Shown: positions 48,431-60,426 of the stretch, piece by piece
Layout of the letters: every line of letters starts with the position of its first letter
Position numbering within the stretch: the first letter of the stretch is position 1
Origin: Conoideocrella luteorostrata
Taxonomy: Eukaryota; Ascomycota; Sordariomycetes; Hypocreales; Clavicipitaceae
Reading direction: 5' to 3'
DNA length: 62,313 bases
NCBI GenBank assembly: GCA_032433595.1
Contig: JASWJB010000262.1
Span: 1-62,313 of the forward strand
Translations under genes and position numbers: made by a program
The notes under the pieces: model-generated
What the model was told of the DNA's origin: nothing
What the model saw: the letters and a program-made list of their open reading frames with translations, nothing else
The model's database searches: none

Positions 48431-50383
48431 CTAGGCGCGCAATAAACAAGAGAGACTTGAATCTTGGGAGAGCATATCCTGTAGCACTAACCATCTTGTA
48501 CTTTCCCACTCAATAATCCACATACAGCAGATTTTAAGTCGTTCACGGACACTAGACGTTGCTAGTAGTCTATATTTCTCGAGATCTTTTACTGGCAACA
48601 TGCTCGCGAACCACCAGGGGAAGATTGCTGGATCGTTGGGGCAATCCCCGTATATGCTCAACGCGTGTGCGGTTAACCACGGGACGCTCTGTGACCCCAT
48701 TTTGGCCACGAAATCCGTGGCATATCTCATAAGGCTTTGAGTCGACATTAATCTAAGATCTGAGACTGTCGTAGGCGCAGGCTGAGGGCGTGGCAATTCA
48801 TCATCGTCGCTTCCCTGCTCCGGGTCACCTACCCCGTCAGGGTTATTGTTCTGGTTGTTCTGCGTGTGCATGCGCACATCGCTGTGGCTATGATCATCGG
48901 CGCTTGAACTTTGTTGGCTTCTGGGTCTTGCAGCCACTTCGGCAGCCTCCATTGCCCCCTCCTCTTCCAAAGATACATCATCGATACGTTCTGTTTTGGC
49001 AACGGTGTAGCCGTCAAGCTCGCCATGTCGAATAACCCTAAACCTAGTGAGACCAACTGTCTCGATTACACTTCTACCATCGGGGTAGAACTGAGCGTTT
49101 ACTACTCGCAATAGTGTGCCCAGGCTGTGGAAATGCTGGTCACGACGGTCCCGCGGTCGTTTCGGCAGGACCATGCCGAATGTCCTATTCCCTTCTAGTG
49201 CGCGACGAATCATAAGACGATACCGAGGCTCAAATACATGAAGAAAGGTAGGCATAGCTGGAAAAGAGAGTGTGCAGACAAACAGTGGCAAGTCAAGGTC
49301 GTCATGTCTCGCCGAGATCTCTGCCGTCACGGCCTCTTCTCGAGCCAACTTTTCCTCAGGCCAGAATAGTTCTATTAGCCGACCAACACACTCGTTTGAT
49401 GGACACAGTTCGGAGTTTAGTAATGGATTTATCGCCAGGGTGCGGCGACACATGGGACATCGATAAGAGTGATCCAGTGTGCGATGTAGACACGGCCGGC
49501 AAAATGTATGGCCACATCCGGTTGTAACTGGATCATGAAATAAGGCATAGCACACCTGACAGTCCATTTCGGCGCGCGCGGCGGATTGAAGGAAGCGCAG
49601 TGATTTAGTGTCGGAGTCTATTGGGTTGCCATGGGCTATTTTGGCGGGCATGTCGGTGTATATGACTTCAGTCTCAAATGCCAGGCCGCCTTCAGTTGCC
49701 AGGGACCAAGTCGCTACCAGTCTCCCACCTTCCACAATTCGCAAGGCAGCATCATTGTCCTGTAAGGAAGAGATGCCGGCAATGCCCCAAGGGTTCCTGA
49801 ATCCAATGCTTGTAGCCAGCTCCAACCCTAATGCCGCTACCTTCCCTCGCTGAATCTCCCCTTCTATCAGCTCACTAACCTTGTTCAAGATAACATCGTG
49901 GCCACAGTCAATGAGAGCATGTACTTTAGAGCAGTCCTCGAAAGGACATAGAAATCCTTGAAGTCGATCCGGCGCGGCTGGATAAGTAATACTTGCCTGA
50001 ACGTGGGTTTCTGGAACGCAGGTTTTGCATATACTTCGACCACAAGGAAGCGTTATGGCGCCTCTGAACGGCTTTGAGCAATGTCGACATTGGAATAAGC
50101 GTACAATATCGCGAATGTGTTCTGGCTTGAGTTCTCTATTGCGGAACATGGATTCATTCCCGTCTTGTTCCTGGTTCTGGGTGTCCTGCGCCTCTGCATG
50201 GTCAGGGCCACGGTCATGCCCATGGCAAGCATTTACTTCCGGCGGAAGCCTTCCATCGTGAGCGTATCCATGTTCGCTGTCACTGGTACCGTGCAGTTGC
50301 TGAGCGTGACTCTCAGAGGCTTGAGCTGGTTCTAGGTGAGCATCGAACCCGGTCTCAGCCAGAGGAGGATGCTCTGGTGACAT
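48431..50383 (-). CDS. RING-finger and LON substrate-binding domain protein (LONRF type)
   Basis: Likely E3 ubiquitin ligase; it carries the N-terminal substrate-binding domain of Lon proteases without the protease. Single exon, 650 residues from the ATG at 50383 (MSPEHPPLAE); the longer frame starts at GTG. A His/Asp/Gln-rich N-terminus precedes a RING-like cysteine cluster at about residues 99-151 (CRHC, LPCGRSICKTC, CPFEDC). A canonical C3HC4 RING lies at 275-313 (CQVC, GCGHTFCRPC, CPMC). The LON domain runs from about 367 (LPLFVCTLSFPAMPTFLHVF, EPRYRLMIRRALEG, FGMVLPKR). An Asn/Asp-rich insert separates it from a helical C-terminus (YATDFVAKMGS, RERLKICCMWIIEWES). The last 20 residues diverge after WESTRW, where GTACAAG or GTTAGT could be a donor, so the true C-terminus may lie on a further small exon. 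Confidence 0.87.
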   Translation of the reverse strand: MSPEHPPLAETGFDAHLEPAQASESHAQQLHGTSDSEHGYAHDGRLPPEVNACHGHDRGPDHAEAQDTQNQEQDGNESMFRNRELKPEHIRDIVRLFQCRHCSKPFRGAITLPCGRSICKTCVPETHVQASITYPAAPDRLQGFLCPFEDCSKVHALIDCGHDVILNKVSELIEGEIQRGKVAALGLELATSIGFRNPWGIAGISSLQDNDAALRIVEGGRLVATWSLATEGGLAFETEVIYTDMPAKIAHGNPIDSDTKSLRFLQSAARAEMDCQVCYALFHDPVTTGCGHTFCRPCLHRTLDHSYRCPMCRRTLAINPLLNSELCPSNECVGRLIELFWPEEKLAREEAVTAEISARHDDLDLPLFVCTLSFPAMPTFLHVFEPRYRLMIRRALEGNRTFGMVLPKRPRDRRDQHFHSLGTLLRVVNAQFYPDGRSVIETVGLTRFRVIRHGELDGYTVAKTERIDDVSLEEEGAMEAAEVAARPRSQQSSSADDHSHSDVRMHTQNNQNNNPDGVGDPEQGSDDDELPRPQPAPTTVSDLRLMSTQSLMRYATDFVAKMGSQSVPWLTAHALSIYGDCPNDPAIFPWWFASMLPVKDLEKYRLLATSSVRERLKICCMWIIEWESTRWLVLQDMLSQDSSLSCLLRA

Positions 50384-52561
50384 GAACGTCGACAGCTGAG
50401 ACACAAGCACTCTTTGCAGGATGCTTGCTCAGGTCGCGCTTGTTAGACTCAAGTCTAGTTAGGTTTCTATAATGTGCAGATGGTAAGTCTCCCTGTCTCT
50501 CGGGTCGCGCAAGGCCGAAGTATGTTAGACTCCAAATTACAGAGAACACTGGCCGATGCAAAACAAGTCACTAGAAGCTTCATTTACTGCAAGGCCGAGG
50601 TATGGAGCCTTGAGAAAGAGACGGGGTTTGATTTGGTTGGTCTTGCAGGTATTTCTTGATGGGCAATCGGTCCTGAGCGACAACTGGCTCGAGTCGGGTG
50701 TATGTTGTCGGCGTGATGTAAGCGGCTCATGAAACGGCTGGTTCAAATGCGTCGTCGATCCTTCGGAGAGGGGTGGTGTCGACAAGTTCATTCGGCGGGC
50801 AGTGACGACGGAGAGAAATAGACGCGGCTCAACGGGATACAGATTCCGTATTATTATACACCGGCGCAAGAATGCGTGGCTATTGTTACGTATGCTCGGC
50901 ATACGGCGAAACCATGGGCATAGGGGTAATTTACCTCATATTATTGAAGCAAATGAGGATTGCATGTAGAGGCATGAAATCGCAACTTCTCCGCTGGAAA
51001 TGGTGTAGATACTCTAGGCGTCGTGAGTGGAGTGTAGATGGGACCGGAGGGGATGACAGATAGACAGAGCGAATACCGTTGACGTATGAGGTTATGGTTA
51101 GATTATGGAGTGGAGGGCATCCCGTCGTCATACATATGATGTCTCGAGCTAGAATGGACTGGCAACGGTAATGGAATCGCAAGTGTGGCGCCGAGCACCT
51201 GCGACCGTCAAAGGAACAGTCCACAGTCCGCAATGCCGCTTATAAACTCTAGACCGAGACCCCTGGATCCCGGTGACGCTCACATGTAACTACGGTCGCT
51301 GCGTACGGAGCACTCATAATTATTTTGCGTGCACAGCGGAGCGGTTCACGCACGTTTTGCTTTTGGCCATGTGCACATCATCCATCACCACAGCTTGACG
51401 CTCCAGCTTGACCAGCTGCTAGTAAAATGCCAATCAACTAATGCGAAAAAAAAAAAAAAAATTTGGCCGCATGACTTTTCAAATTGTTTGTCATTAAACT
51501 TATATGGCTCCTCTCAGCAGTTGTAAGGGCAGAGGACGACCTTGTCCTCCCGCCGAGGTCGGCCCAAGGCCAATAACGTCCGATGACGACAACGACGTCA
51601 TCATGCTTCTCGTCGCTGCAGGAGCGAGTCTCTTTAATGTGCAAGATCTGGTCACGGCTTGGGCCTATCCTCTGCGTGCGCAGCTTTTGGCTTTCGCTAC
51701 GGCGTAAACCATCTACAACGAAGACAGCTGGCATTTTTCCGGATATATGACGATTGATATTGCAATACCTCCATATCTTTGCTAGTGAATTGTTCCATTG
51801 CGTCTGGATTCGCCATGTCATGCGACCTGACCCCAACTGGCTTGGTAACTACGACTACTGAGGGTCGGGCCCCACAGCGGGGTGGGGAGTGATGTGCACA
51901 CTCGACCCGATCTTTGTAAAGGACGTCATGCTTGTTATCATCATCCATCCGCACTAGGTATAAGCTATCGTCTTGACCAAAAGTTGATATTGTGAGTTTC
52001 ACTCGCTAGTCATATATACCTGTTCATTCGAAACCGCCACAATACTGAAATTTACGGCTGGCGGCGACGGGCAGAAAAATTTAATGGCTACCTAAGTACT
52101 CCGTAATAAAGGGCGCTACCGCTTAAGGGTTCAGAAGCGAAAGTGGCTTTTAACCGTCACGCCTGATGCAACGTCGTGGCATTCAGCACCCACATAAAAG
52201 GCAGAATTATCAATTACAGCGAAGACATCACAACGAGCTTGGCGTTTGGAATCTGGAATCCGCCGCCAGCGGCTTTCAAGGTAAGCGACAGAATCACGAC
52301 TCCTTTCGCAAGCATTGACTCATCAAGTGGCTATTAATCGAGACCTCTAGCGCTAGCTTAATGATTTCACTCCGCCCTGTCCTCTGTTGCTCGCAGTTAT
52401 CCATAAACCGAGCGGTGCGGGTATCATGAACAAGAAAAATAAACAAATATAGCAAGATATACAACATTATCCTCCAAAATGGAAACATCAGCAACGCTGC
52501 CCAATTAAATCTGACGAATAAAATACTCCCTCTAATCATCCACGCACCACATGTCAGATGT
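50384..52561. other. Intergenic region
   Basis: About 2.2 kb with no supportable gene. Minus-strand frames at 51438-51836 and 51697-52002 are moderately protein-like but lack a clear start or domain. GTACTCCGTA is at 52096-52105. An A-run lies near 51445-51460. Confidence 0.45.
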
Positions 52562-53807
52562 CTATCGAATGCCACCCCATCGACCACTGGATCTGTTCCA
52601 AGTCAACCTGCGTCCGATATTTCCAAAACAGACGCAGCTACAGAAGAGTACACTCAGCATCCATACTCCTGTTTCAACTGTTTCTTGGCTGGCGAGGCCA
52701 CCCAACACGAGGGGATCGTTTTCGAAGCTGGTGGAGGTATTACGAATCGAAAAGCCTGACGGCGCAGGCATCATCTCGGGGTTCACACCAAGAAGAAAGA
52801 CTGATCCAGTCAAACCAACCGCTGCCGAAAGGACAAATCCAGCCTTACTGCGATCGATCAGCCACCACAGCAGTGGGTTCACTAAGGCCAATGTCGCGGA
52901 TACCTGGAGGGTTGAAACCCAGGCGAGTTTTCGCTGAAAGAGTCAGTCAGCCAAAATTGCATTCAGGGAACGTAGGTGTAGGATGGGCTGTTAATCTTAC
53001 AATGGCAAATATTATACCGACAAATGCCCCGATGGCTCGCATTACGAGAGCCCAATCCGTGCCAGGCCCGGCATCTTTGTCTGACGCATCATTCTCAACG
53101 TCGCTGCCAAATACATCATCCCACACAGTGTCGAACCACGGCAGCAGTGATCCCAAAGCTACACCGGCGACGCCCCAACAGACCAGAAATTTCCAGTTAT
53201 TCCCCGGCTTCAGAATGCTCTCATCTGATATTAGAGGTAGGTGATCCTGGTCACTATGAAGCCGCGTGACTAGTGCGCCGTATCCCAAGCCCAGGGCAAA
53301 CAGTAGAGTACCACGGAGCGTAAGAGATACAATGGACTCGGCAGTGGAGTATGAGAGCGATGTATCGGCATTGCCATAATGCCCAAACGACGACTGCCGC
53401 TTCGGAACGTGAGAGCGACCGCGCATGAGCTCATATGTGGCTTCGTCGACGCTGGGACGTCTGATCGGTGTACGCGCACCAGTGCCCCACGGCGTGTCCG
53501 GCTCCTCGTTGTCGTTGAAGAATTTACCCCTAGTGTGCGACGCCGCCTCAGAATAAATGCCCATAAGGGTGGATGAAGTTAAATTCATGAAAGACTGCGG
53601 CCGAGTAAGCGAGGATGAAGATTCCGTGCGCTCAAAGTTTGCATTCAGAAACCTTGGGCTTGATAAATCTAGACCTGACTGAAAGCTGGTCTGAGAAGGC
53701 CCGACTTGATCTGCAGGATCATCATCCGGGGGAGTCGCGCCCGTTAAATTCAGATTGAAAGGACGCCGGGGAACCGGGCGCAAGATTTGAGGTCCATCTT
53801 CGTCCAT
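52562..53807 (-). CDS. INSIG-family ER membrane protein (Insig/Nsg homologue)
   Basis: Insulin-induced gene family protein; in other fungi members bind HMG-CoA reductase and link sterol level to its stability or phosphorylation. Two exons, 53807-53001 and 52933-52562; intron 52934-53000 (GTAAGA...CAG, phase 0), 392 residues. The splice joins GAFVGIIFAI to RKLAWVSTLQVSATLALVNP, recreating the family core; unspliced frames end within a few codons. A Ser/Pro-rich cytosolic N-terminus of about 155 residues is followed by hydrophobic segments. These are SLTLRGTLLFALGLGYGALV, FLVCWGVAGVALGSLLPWFD, ALVMRAIGAFVGIIFAI, TLALVNPLLWWLIDRS, FVLSAAVGLTGSVFLLG and a last one near VWMLSVLFCSCVCFG. Six segments is the expected INSIG topology. 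A short Arg-rich tail ends the protein. Confidence 0.88.
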
Positions 53808-55735
53808 GATTCGAGACGCAGCGGGGAGTCACGAGGTCCTCGGAATACGAAGTGCGGCGGGTTATAATCGAGTGTAGATCGAGGTAGTTGGAATATCTAC
53901 TCGGCGCGATGTTGACAAGTTGACAGGAGTATAATTGTCTATTTGCAGAAGACTGCTGAGTCGAAAAGCCTTCCGAGAAAGGGAGCCCGAGCGGCCAGCT
54001 AAAGTTTCTATTTCGCTAGCCTTGACGAGAGCGTTGGGAACGAGGGACGGCGGTTGCAGGGAGACAAAACAGTGCCTTCGCTAGAATATAAAGCAGAGCC
54101 TGCGCCTAAAGCTGAAGTCAAAGCGAAGGTGAGCCAGTGTCATCAAATACAATGGCCTGAAAACGAAGGGAGGCAAGGTTTAAAAAGGAACAACGCGGAG
54201 AGAAGAGGCTGCACGAGGTACGACAGAGGAGCAAATGGGTCATCATGAAAGTGGGCTCCCACAATGTATTAGCAAGTACGGAGTAGCTTCCTTACTCCGT
54301 CCGTATTAGCAACGCAAGTTGGGCTCGCTGGCGTTGGCTGGTGGCAACTGTGCTGTGGGGTAGCTACCCTAGCTATGCAGGTATTCAGTCTGTGGCGGGC
54401 TGGACTCCCGACAGGTGTTAGAGAGCGCCGTTCACATGCTCAAAGTTGACATGGAGGCCAGCTGGACACGGGGACACAGCCGGCCAGCCAGCCCTGCAGC
54501 CCGTGTCGAATGAGTGCAAGTCGCGCAAGTCGCAGTCGAGTCGATATACACTGCAACCCCATTTTGCTCATTTTGCGGGCAGCGGCTTCTGCTTGCGCTG
54601 AGAGCTCGCTCCCTTGGCCAGTCATGCTGGAGAGACGGCCGCTCTGGTGGCATGCCTAACTAATGTAATGTATGGTTGGAGACTCGCCACGACACAACAC
54701 GACACGACACGAGACCAGCATTTATGCTTCCCGGTGAAGTCTGTGCAACCAGCACCGACCGGAGCGGGGTCCTTGTCTTTGGTGTTGACCCCTAGGTCTT
54801 GGCCTGCAGAACAATCTGCACCGTCAATGGCTGGAACGGATGGGCCCCTCGGACGTTCCCCTCACCTGCTCGTGGACCTGCTCGCTGGCCTGCTCGCTCA
54901 CCATTTGGAGTGCGGAGGCCAACAAGCCGGACGCCCACTCGTTCATTCCCCTTCAGAGTATCCAGTTTCGACGTTGGGGTAGAGTCGGCCTACGCACTCG
55001 CTAATGCCAAGATATCAGGTACCTTGGCAGGTAGTAAGGTGCCAGCGTTCGCTGATAGTTACATGGCGGCGTTACCATACGATGCGATGCATTGAGGGTC
55101 GCAATCCCAGCACACGGCGCAGCAGCGGAGCCTGGCGTACGGAGTACATAAAGAGAAACAGAACCCGCGCGCCCGCCAGCCCCAGTGCAAGATCGACACT
55201 GGAATCTGCAACAACCTGGCTAGACTGGCACTTGAACGCCAAAAGCCCGGCGCCAAAACGCCAGAACACCAATAGGCCCATGCATGTGACGATTGTATTC
55301 ACAGCCGCAACACAGGACGGACGTATCACAGAGCAATACGGAGTCGCGAATCTATAATCTAAATTAGGCACGGAGTAACTATAACCAACTTTATCAGCGA
55401 CAGAAGAAGCGCCAGCTAATATCCTTAGTGTGAAGTAAAGCCCTTCTCCGTTGACCATTGGCAGATACTCTTTGCAGTCCGACACCAACAATGATGACGA
55501 CGCTATTGCCATTGAATACAGACGCGGCCAGGGTTCGTTCATTATATTCACGCCATGCATAAGGTTCGAGTATCACAGCAGGCGTCGCAGTGGCGGATGG
55601 CACGATGCGCTGCCACTGTACTATATACAGACTATATCTGCATTAGTTGTCTCCATGTGTGGTGTTGGCTCCATTATTGACTGCATCATCGGCGAAACGG
55701 GGTGTGCGCATTGCCAGTGCCGCTCTGCGTTACTT

Positions 55736-55787
55736 TGCTATGCTATGCTATGCTATGCTATGCTTTGCTTTGCTATGCTTTGCTGTG
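55736..55787. repeat. Pentanucleotide repeat (TGCTA/TGCTT)n
   Basis: About ten tandem 5-base units, TGCTA with TGCTT variants, in non-coding DNA. Confidence 0.85.
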
Positions 55788-57106
55788 CCCGGGCTGTGCC
55801 GTGCCGCGTCGCGTCTCATCTTGTCTCCCGACTTGGTCAAACGTGCTTGGGGCTACTTTTGAGTGACATTGTGAACATAACCTCCACAAACGCAAGTTGA
55901 TCTCAACATGGTACGGAGCTCAGCTAGTGACAATCATCCCGTGTGACAAAGTGTGCTCTCAGTGGTGCACATCGTAATAAACATCGATAACAGTATTTAT
56001 CCGAGCAGCTCCATGGATGAGGTAGATCGGCCGCGGCATAGCTTCCGTACTGTAGAAGTTGCGCCTGAATGCTTGATTCTGCCCATACAGCTCATCTTTA
56101 TGCACAAAACGACGAGCGTGCCAGCATTCTGCGGGGGTAGCAGTCAACGGTATTCGTAGACAACATTGGCATGATCATGAAACTGAACGTTCAAAATGCT
56201 ACATTGGCGAAATCATGCCACATGAAAAGACGGTGTTGCAGAAGAACGCCTGCAAGTTACAACAATGGACAGGGGAAAACGCTGTCACTTGCACAAAAAT
56301 ATGACAGAATCCATCCTTGTAGAGCCGCAAGCCACACTATCATTGTCTCGAAGTGATAGTTGTCGGTCCGCAGTTCCAGAGAAACGGAGCAAGCGGAAGA
56401 GAACGGCACTGGGGAAGGCTCAAGATTAGGAAGAACAACGTTGAATTTCATGTATATCTCTGGTGAATGAAGCTGAGACGAGGCGTGTTGAAGTGGTTGG
56501 GGTGGGACGATGTGGAAACAAGACGCTGATGAGATATTGAAGAATTGCAATATTCGCCCGCCCCCAGGACTGGCTTCCGGCCACTACAGACGATCAAAAG
56601 TCTTCAAAACGTACAATAAACAATAAAGCAATGCATAAAATGGACAGACGCAGCTAGCTAGCTACTTGATGGGGCCTTGAAAACTTGCATTTACCCGACC
56701 TACCCTGCATGGCTCGAGGTGGACAGCATGTAGTTACGGATCATAACCTAGCAGTTATGTCTAGTAGACACACCCGCCTTGCATAACATTATACAAGCCA
56801 CTTCTCCACTGCCACGTCTTACAGCACAAACATATCGCTTTGACTTGACGCAGCCGACAGGAGGTAGCATCCAGCTTAACTAACAGCCGACAGAAAACAG
56901 CACTTCTGCCGCACAATCCTTGCAATTGCGTCAACATGCCTCCAAATTCGAGGAAAGGTCAAGGACGACTGTTCTCGTCAACCCATGTATTCACACCGCC
57001 GCATAAATCTGACACATGTTCTGTGTATACTTGATTCTCCCATCGTGAAGCTGGATGTATCTCCTCTTCTTCTCTCCATGTGTCACAAAGTCGGCGACCT
57101 GCGATG

Positions 57107-57184
57107 TCGCGTGATGCTTCGGTCTGTCGTGCAACGATATACAGGTCGCGTGATGCCTCGATCTGTCGTGTAACGATATACATA
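57107..57184. repeat. 39-base tandem duplication
   Basis: Two adjacent copies, 57107-57145 and 57146-57184, start TCGCGTGATG and differ at about five positions. 39 is divisible by three, but no convincing frame crosses it. Confidence 0.8.
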
Positions 57185-57775
57185 TCGCAAACTGCTTTGG
57201 GGACAGGAGGCAGGAGTATGCTATACACTAGTCAGCTGATGCGTATGAAATTTTGCCCCCCTTCCAACTGTGCTAACGAGCGCCTTGCAAGTGGTCAATC
57301 ACTTTGTGGACCTTCCGACAACCATAATCTCCGTTTCGGGAAGTTGTGGCATTGGGAGTTGCTTAGCGCCGGCACGGCCTTTGCAAATATTCTGGCTTTG
57401 CATAGATATGTATTGACTTGGGGGGTATGTTCTGTGAAAGGAGCGGCGTGACAGCCCTTTGGAATGACTATAACTCTTCGACGGGGATGGTGAAGACACC
57501 TAAACATCTCTACTCTGTTTTGTTTGCTTGTTTTCGCAGGGAAGCAGGCGGACTTATACAATCACGCCATCATCTGTATCACTGATGAGAGCAAAAGACA
57601 ATGAAGACTTTGAGAGCATTGATATAATCAGGATGTGGTATATGAGTGATACCTTCGCACACATGTCGTCCATATGTTGCTTGCAAATTTGTTCACAAGG
57701 CGACACGTAACTAAATAGCCCATAGTGCGTGACATATTCTTCTGTACCTTTATTAGTCTGTCACCGTTCAGCACG

Positions 57776-59127
57776 TTATAACTTCGCCCCTCCCATCAAC
57801 GCCATCTCCAACCGCACTGCTAAATCGGCAATAATCTCTTCACTTCCACCACCAACAACCTACAAAGAACCGTTAGCATCATGGCACATTTGGCGTTCAT
57901 GGTTTGTTTTTCACTTACCAGCATCCTCAAGTCCCGATTAATCTGCTCGACCGCCGCTCCCGGCCCGCCCTTCTGATAGCCCGCGCCGCCAAAAATCTGC
58001 GCCGCCTCCCTCGCCGCCAGCTCAATCAGTTGGCCGCCCTGAACCTTCAACAGAGCGACTCTGCTCGCAATCTGAGGGTCTTCCCAGCCCAGATCCGACG
58101 TCTTGATATGGTATGCAAGCTGCTCCAGCCACGCCCAGTGGGCTTCAATCTTATGGGCCAGCTCGGACAGCTTCCTCCTGATGACTTGGTTCTGGATCAG
58201 GGGCTTGCCGAAAGTCTCTCGCTTCATGGCATACTGGAAGGACATGGCGAGGCAGGATCGTGCCTTGCGGTTGCATCCCACCGTTAATAGGAAGCGCTCC
58301 TTGTTGAAGTTCTTCATGATGATCAGGAAGCCCTTGTTCTCTTCACCGACGATATTCTCAACAGGGACCTTGACGTTCTCGAGGTACACGAAGGAAGCAC
58401 CGCCGGCATTCTGGCCGCTGTTGTTGATCTTTTGGTGCATAACTCCAGGTGCGTCCATGGGAATGACCAGCAAAGACACACCCTTCATGCCAGGCTTGCC
58501 CGTTCTGACGGCCGTCGTCATGTGTGTAGCCCACGGAGTGCCCGTGATCCACTTCTTGACGCCATTCACGATGTAATGCTTCCCATCGGGCGTCTTCTCT
58601 GCGGTGGTCTGTAGCCTCGCCACGTCCGACCCGCCCGACGGTTCCGTTATACCCAGCGAGAAATTCGTCTTGCGCGTGAACAGCCCAGGCAGCCACTTCT
58701 TCTTCTGCTCCTCCGTGCCGCAGTTCACAATAGGAGGGGCCCCGATGGCCGACGCCCCTGCCAGAGCAATCCCGACGCCCCCCTCAACACGGGACATCTC
58801 GTCACTCATGATGAGGAAGTGGAATGCGTCGAGGTCAGAGTGTGGGATGCCCGCGAGCTGGGGAATGTCGGCAGGTCGATAAGGAGCAGGCACATCGGGG
58901 AAGGGGATGCCGGACTTGCAAAACCGCACGGCTTCCTCGACGGGAACATCACCCTTTTCTTCCCAATCCAACGCCGAGGGGAGGATGTAAGTGTCGACAT
59001 ATTTGCGAATATTCTGCTGCAGGGTTATGTGGGTGTCATTGTAGTAGGGGGAATGTACGCCGCGGAGCCAGGAGGGTTCGCTCCAAGGGATGGATTCGTC
59101 GATGTGAAGTTTGGGATCAGCAGGCAT
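57776..59127 (-). CDS. Acyl-CoA dehydrogenase family protein
   Basis: FAD-dependent oxidoreductase of the acyl-CoA dehydrogenase superfamily, probably oxidising a fatty or branched-chain acyl-CoA; substrate and compartment are not evident. Two exons, 59127-57919 and 57859-57776; intron 57860-57918 (GTAAGT...TAG, phase 0), 430 residues. The N-terminal helical domain includes ALDWEEKGDVPVEEAVRFCK. The flavin-contacting region has FSLGITEPSGGSDVARLQTT and VNGVKKWITGTPWATHMTTA. The C-terminal domain has MKRETFGKPLIQNQVIRRKL and AAQIFGGAGYQKGGPGAAVE. Exon 2 restores VVGGGSEEIIADLAVRLEMA, the usual ending that closes the active site. The start at 59127 (MPADPKLHIDE) is preferred; an upstream in-frame ATG reads through a GAAA microsatellite. 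No N-terminal mitochondrial presequence is obvious and the end is not a PTS1 signal. Confidence 0.92.
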
Positions 59128-59182
59128 TCTGGCTTTTTTTTCCTTCTTCCCTTTGTATTGATGAGTGAGTAGAAGGTGATGA

Positions 59183-59231
<49 letters not shown>

Positions 59232-60091
59232 TGACCGACACGCCGACAGACTGGCTAACTGGCTAACTGGCTAACTGTTTGACTGAGACGATGGTCCAGG
59301 CAAGGGTGGGTGCATGGCATGGCCAGCATTGAAATGACAGGCGCTCGAATCAACATATATTAGACATAGCGGCAAATACGGGATTCAATCTCGGAATTGA
59401 ATACCGTGACAAGCGCTCACATCTGAACCTGTCATAGGTGGCTCCAAGCATCATCCGTGTCTCGCCGTGGCCTTGGCCATAGCATACAGTCTGGGGCGCC
59501 GTACAAGTTTGGTTCAAGACGGGGTAAATCCACATTGGAGGAGGTGCGGGGGCCGAGGCTCGGGGGGACGGTGCATCTTGAAGTGTCCAGGGTCCGCCGT
59601 GCTGATGCAGCGAGGAACTACAGTGGGTGATTTCCGCTTCGACCGCTGTTGTTCGGCTCTGATCCACTACGGCCCCGCCACGTCTCCGCTGTGGACACCT
59701 GTAGATACCAGTTCGCGCCAGTCGACACTAAATGCCACTAGAACCATCTCGAGCTGGGCAGCTGCCAGCGACAGGTATCATGGAGTGACCGAAGGTGCTT
59801 CAATTCAGCTATTGTAACCTAAAGAACGTCTTGGTTTAAGAACCTTTGGGGCCGTGGAGACTGAGAATCTGGGCAGCTGGACTGGACTGGTTGATGCTCG
59901 GTTTTGCGCACAATAAAGTTACAGTCTCGTAGTGACTGCTCCTTACGAAGTATTGGTACCGTAACCTCCGAAACCTTGCGAGCTCAGACCGGCCCCATAG
60001 AGGCACATCTCCCCCGTAATTATTCGATTGGCCTGGCCATCTACTCTGTACTAGTCTGGCCAATCGCTAAATTTTTGTTCCTGCCCTGCCA
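59128..60091. other. Promoter of the acyl-CoA dehydrogenase gene and flank
   Basis: No gene seen. It contains the GAAA repeat at 59181-59230, a short CTAACTGG repeat near 59250-59274, and the left direct repeat of the MITE-like element. Confidence 0.5.
59181..59230. repeat. (GAAA)n microsatellite in the leader of the acyl-CoA dehydrogenase gene
   Basis: About twelve uninterrupted GAAA units lie 54 bases upstream of the ATG. On the coding strand they form a CTTT tract, likely in the leader or core promoter. Confidence 0.9.
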
Positions 60092-60346
60092 AGCGGGGGA
60101 CAGTTTAACTGAGCCATCGAGGTGGCATTAGCTCCGCAAGAGATAATGCCTTAGCGACCAAAAACACGATAGAATTAAACAAAAAAATTGCATTAACTAT
60201 TAGATAGTTTAGTTAGCTATTTAGGTAATAAATTTTATTAATAAAAAGCTTTAATTGCATCCGTGGTTGGCGTTCGAATTGAAAGGGTCAATTGGACAAT
60301 GTGGACGAAATGGCTCAGTTAAACTGTCCCCCGCATGGCCCTGCCA
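60083..60346. mobile_element. MITE-like non-autonomous element with terminal inverted repeats
   Basis: The arms at 60093-60117 and 60310-60334 are perfect 25-base inverted repeats; outer parts begin GCGGGGGACAG. With one mismatch they extend to about 30 bases. The 9-base direct repeat GCCCTGCCA flanks the element at 60083-60091 and 60338-60346. The 246-base interior is strongly AT-rich in the middle and has no open frame. Size, inverted termini and an 8-10-base target duplication fit a MITE of the Mutator-like or hAT type; the superfamily is inferred from duplication length only. It sits about 80 bases past the stop of the O-methyltransferase gene. Confidence 0.72.
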
Positions 60347-60426
60347 CGCGTGGCATTTGTACCAGCCACACGTACTTCGCGGCCTCTTATCGTAAACGTA
60401 AACGGGACACACGGTAATAAGAATAC

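Larger units (their letters stand above)
53808..57775. other. Gene-poor block of about 4 kb
   Basis: No supportable gene. It contains TACGGAGTA at 54278-54286, TACGGAGTAC at 55138-55147, a TGCTA repeat at 55736-55787 and a 39-base tandem duplication at 57107-57184. The longest frame (55072-55560, minus) carries the intergenic 10-mer within it, which argues against coding. Confidence 0.5.

Noticed and set aside
51697..52002. Minus-strand frame reading KLTISTFGQDDSLYLVRMDD
   Set aside because: Moderately protein-like, but starts at GTG just after a stop, and I found no upstream exon that joins in frame.
55072..55560. Minus-strand frame of 162 codons with hydrophobic stretches
   Set aside because: It contains the intergenic 10-mer TACGGAGTAC, has no recognisable domain and no promoter-like or splice context.
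59128..59241. N-terminal extension of the acyl-CoA dehydrogenase with Phe/Leu/Ser repeats
   Set aside because: Produced by translating the GAAA microsatellite; the family start fits the ATG at 59127.
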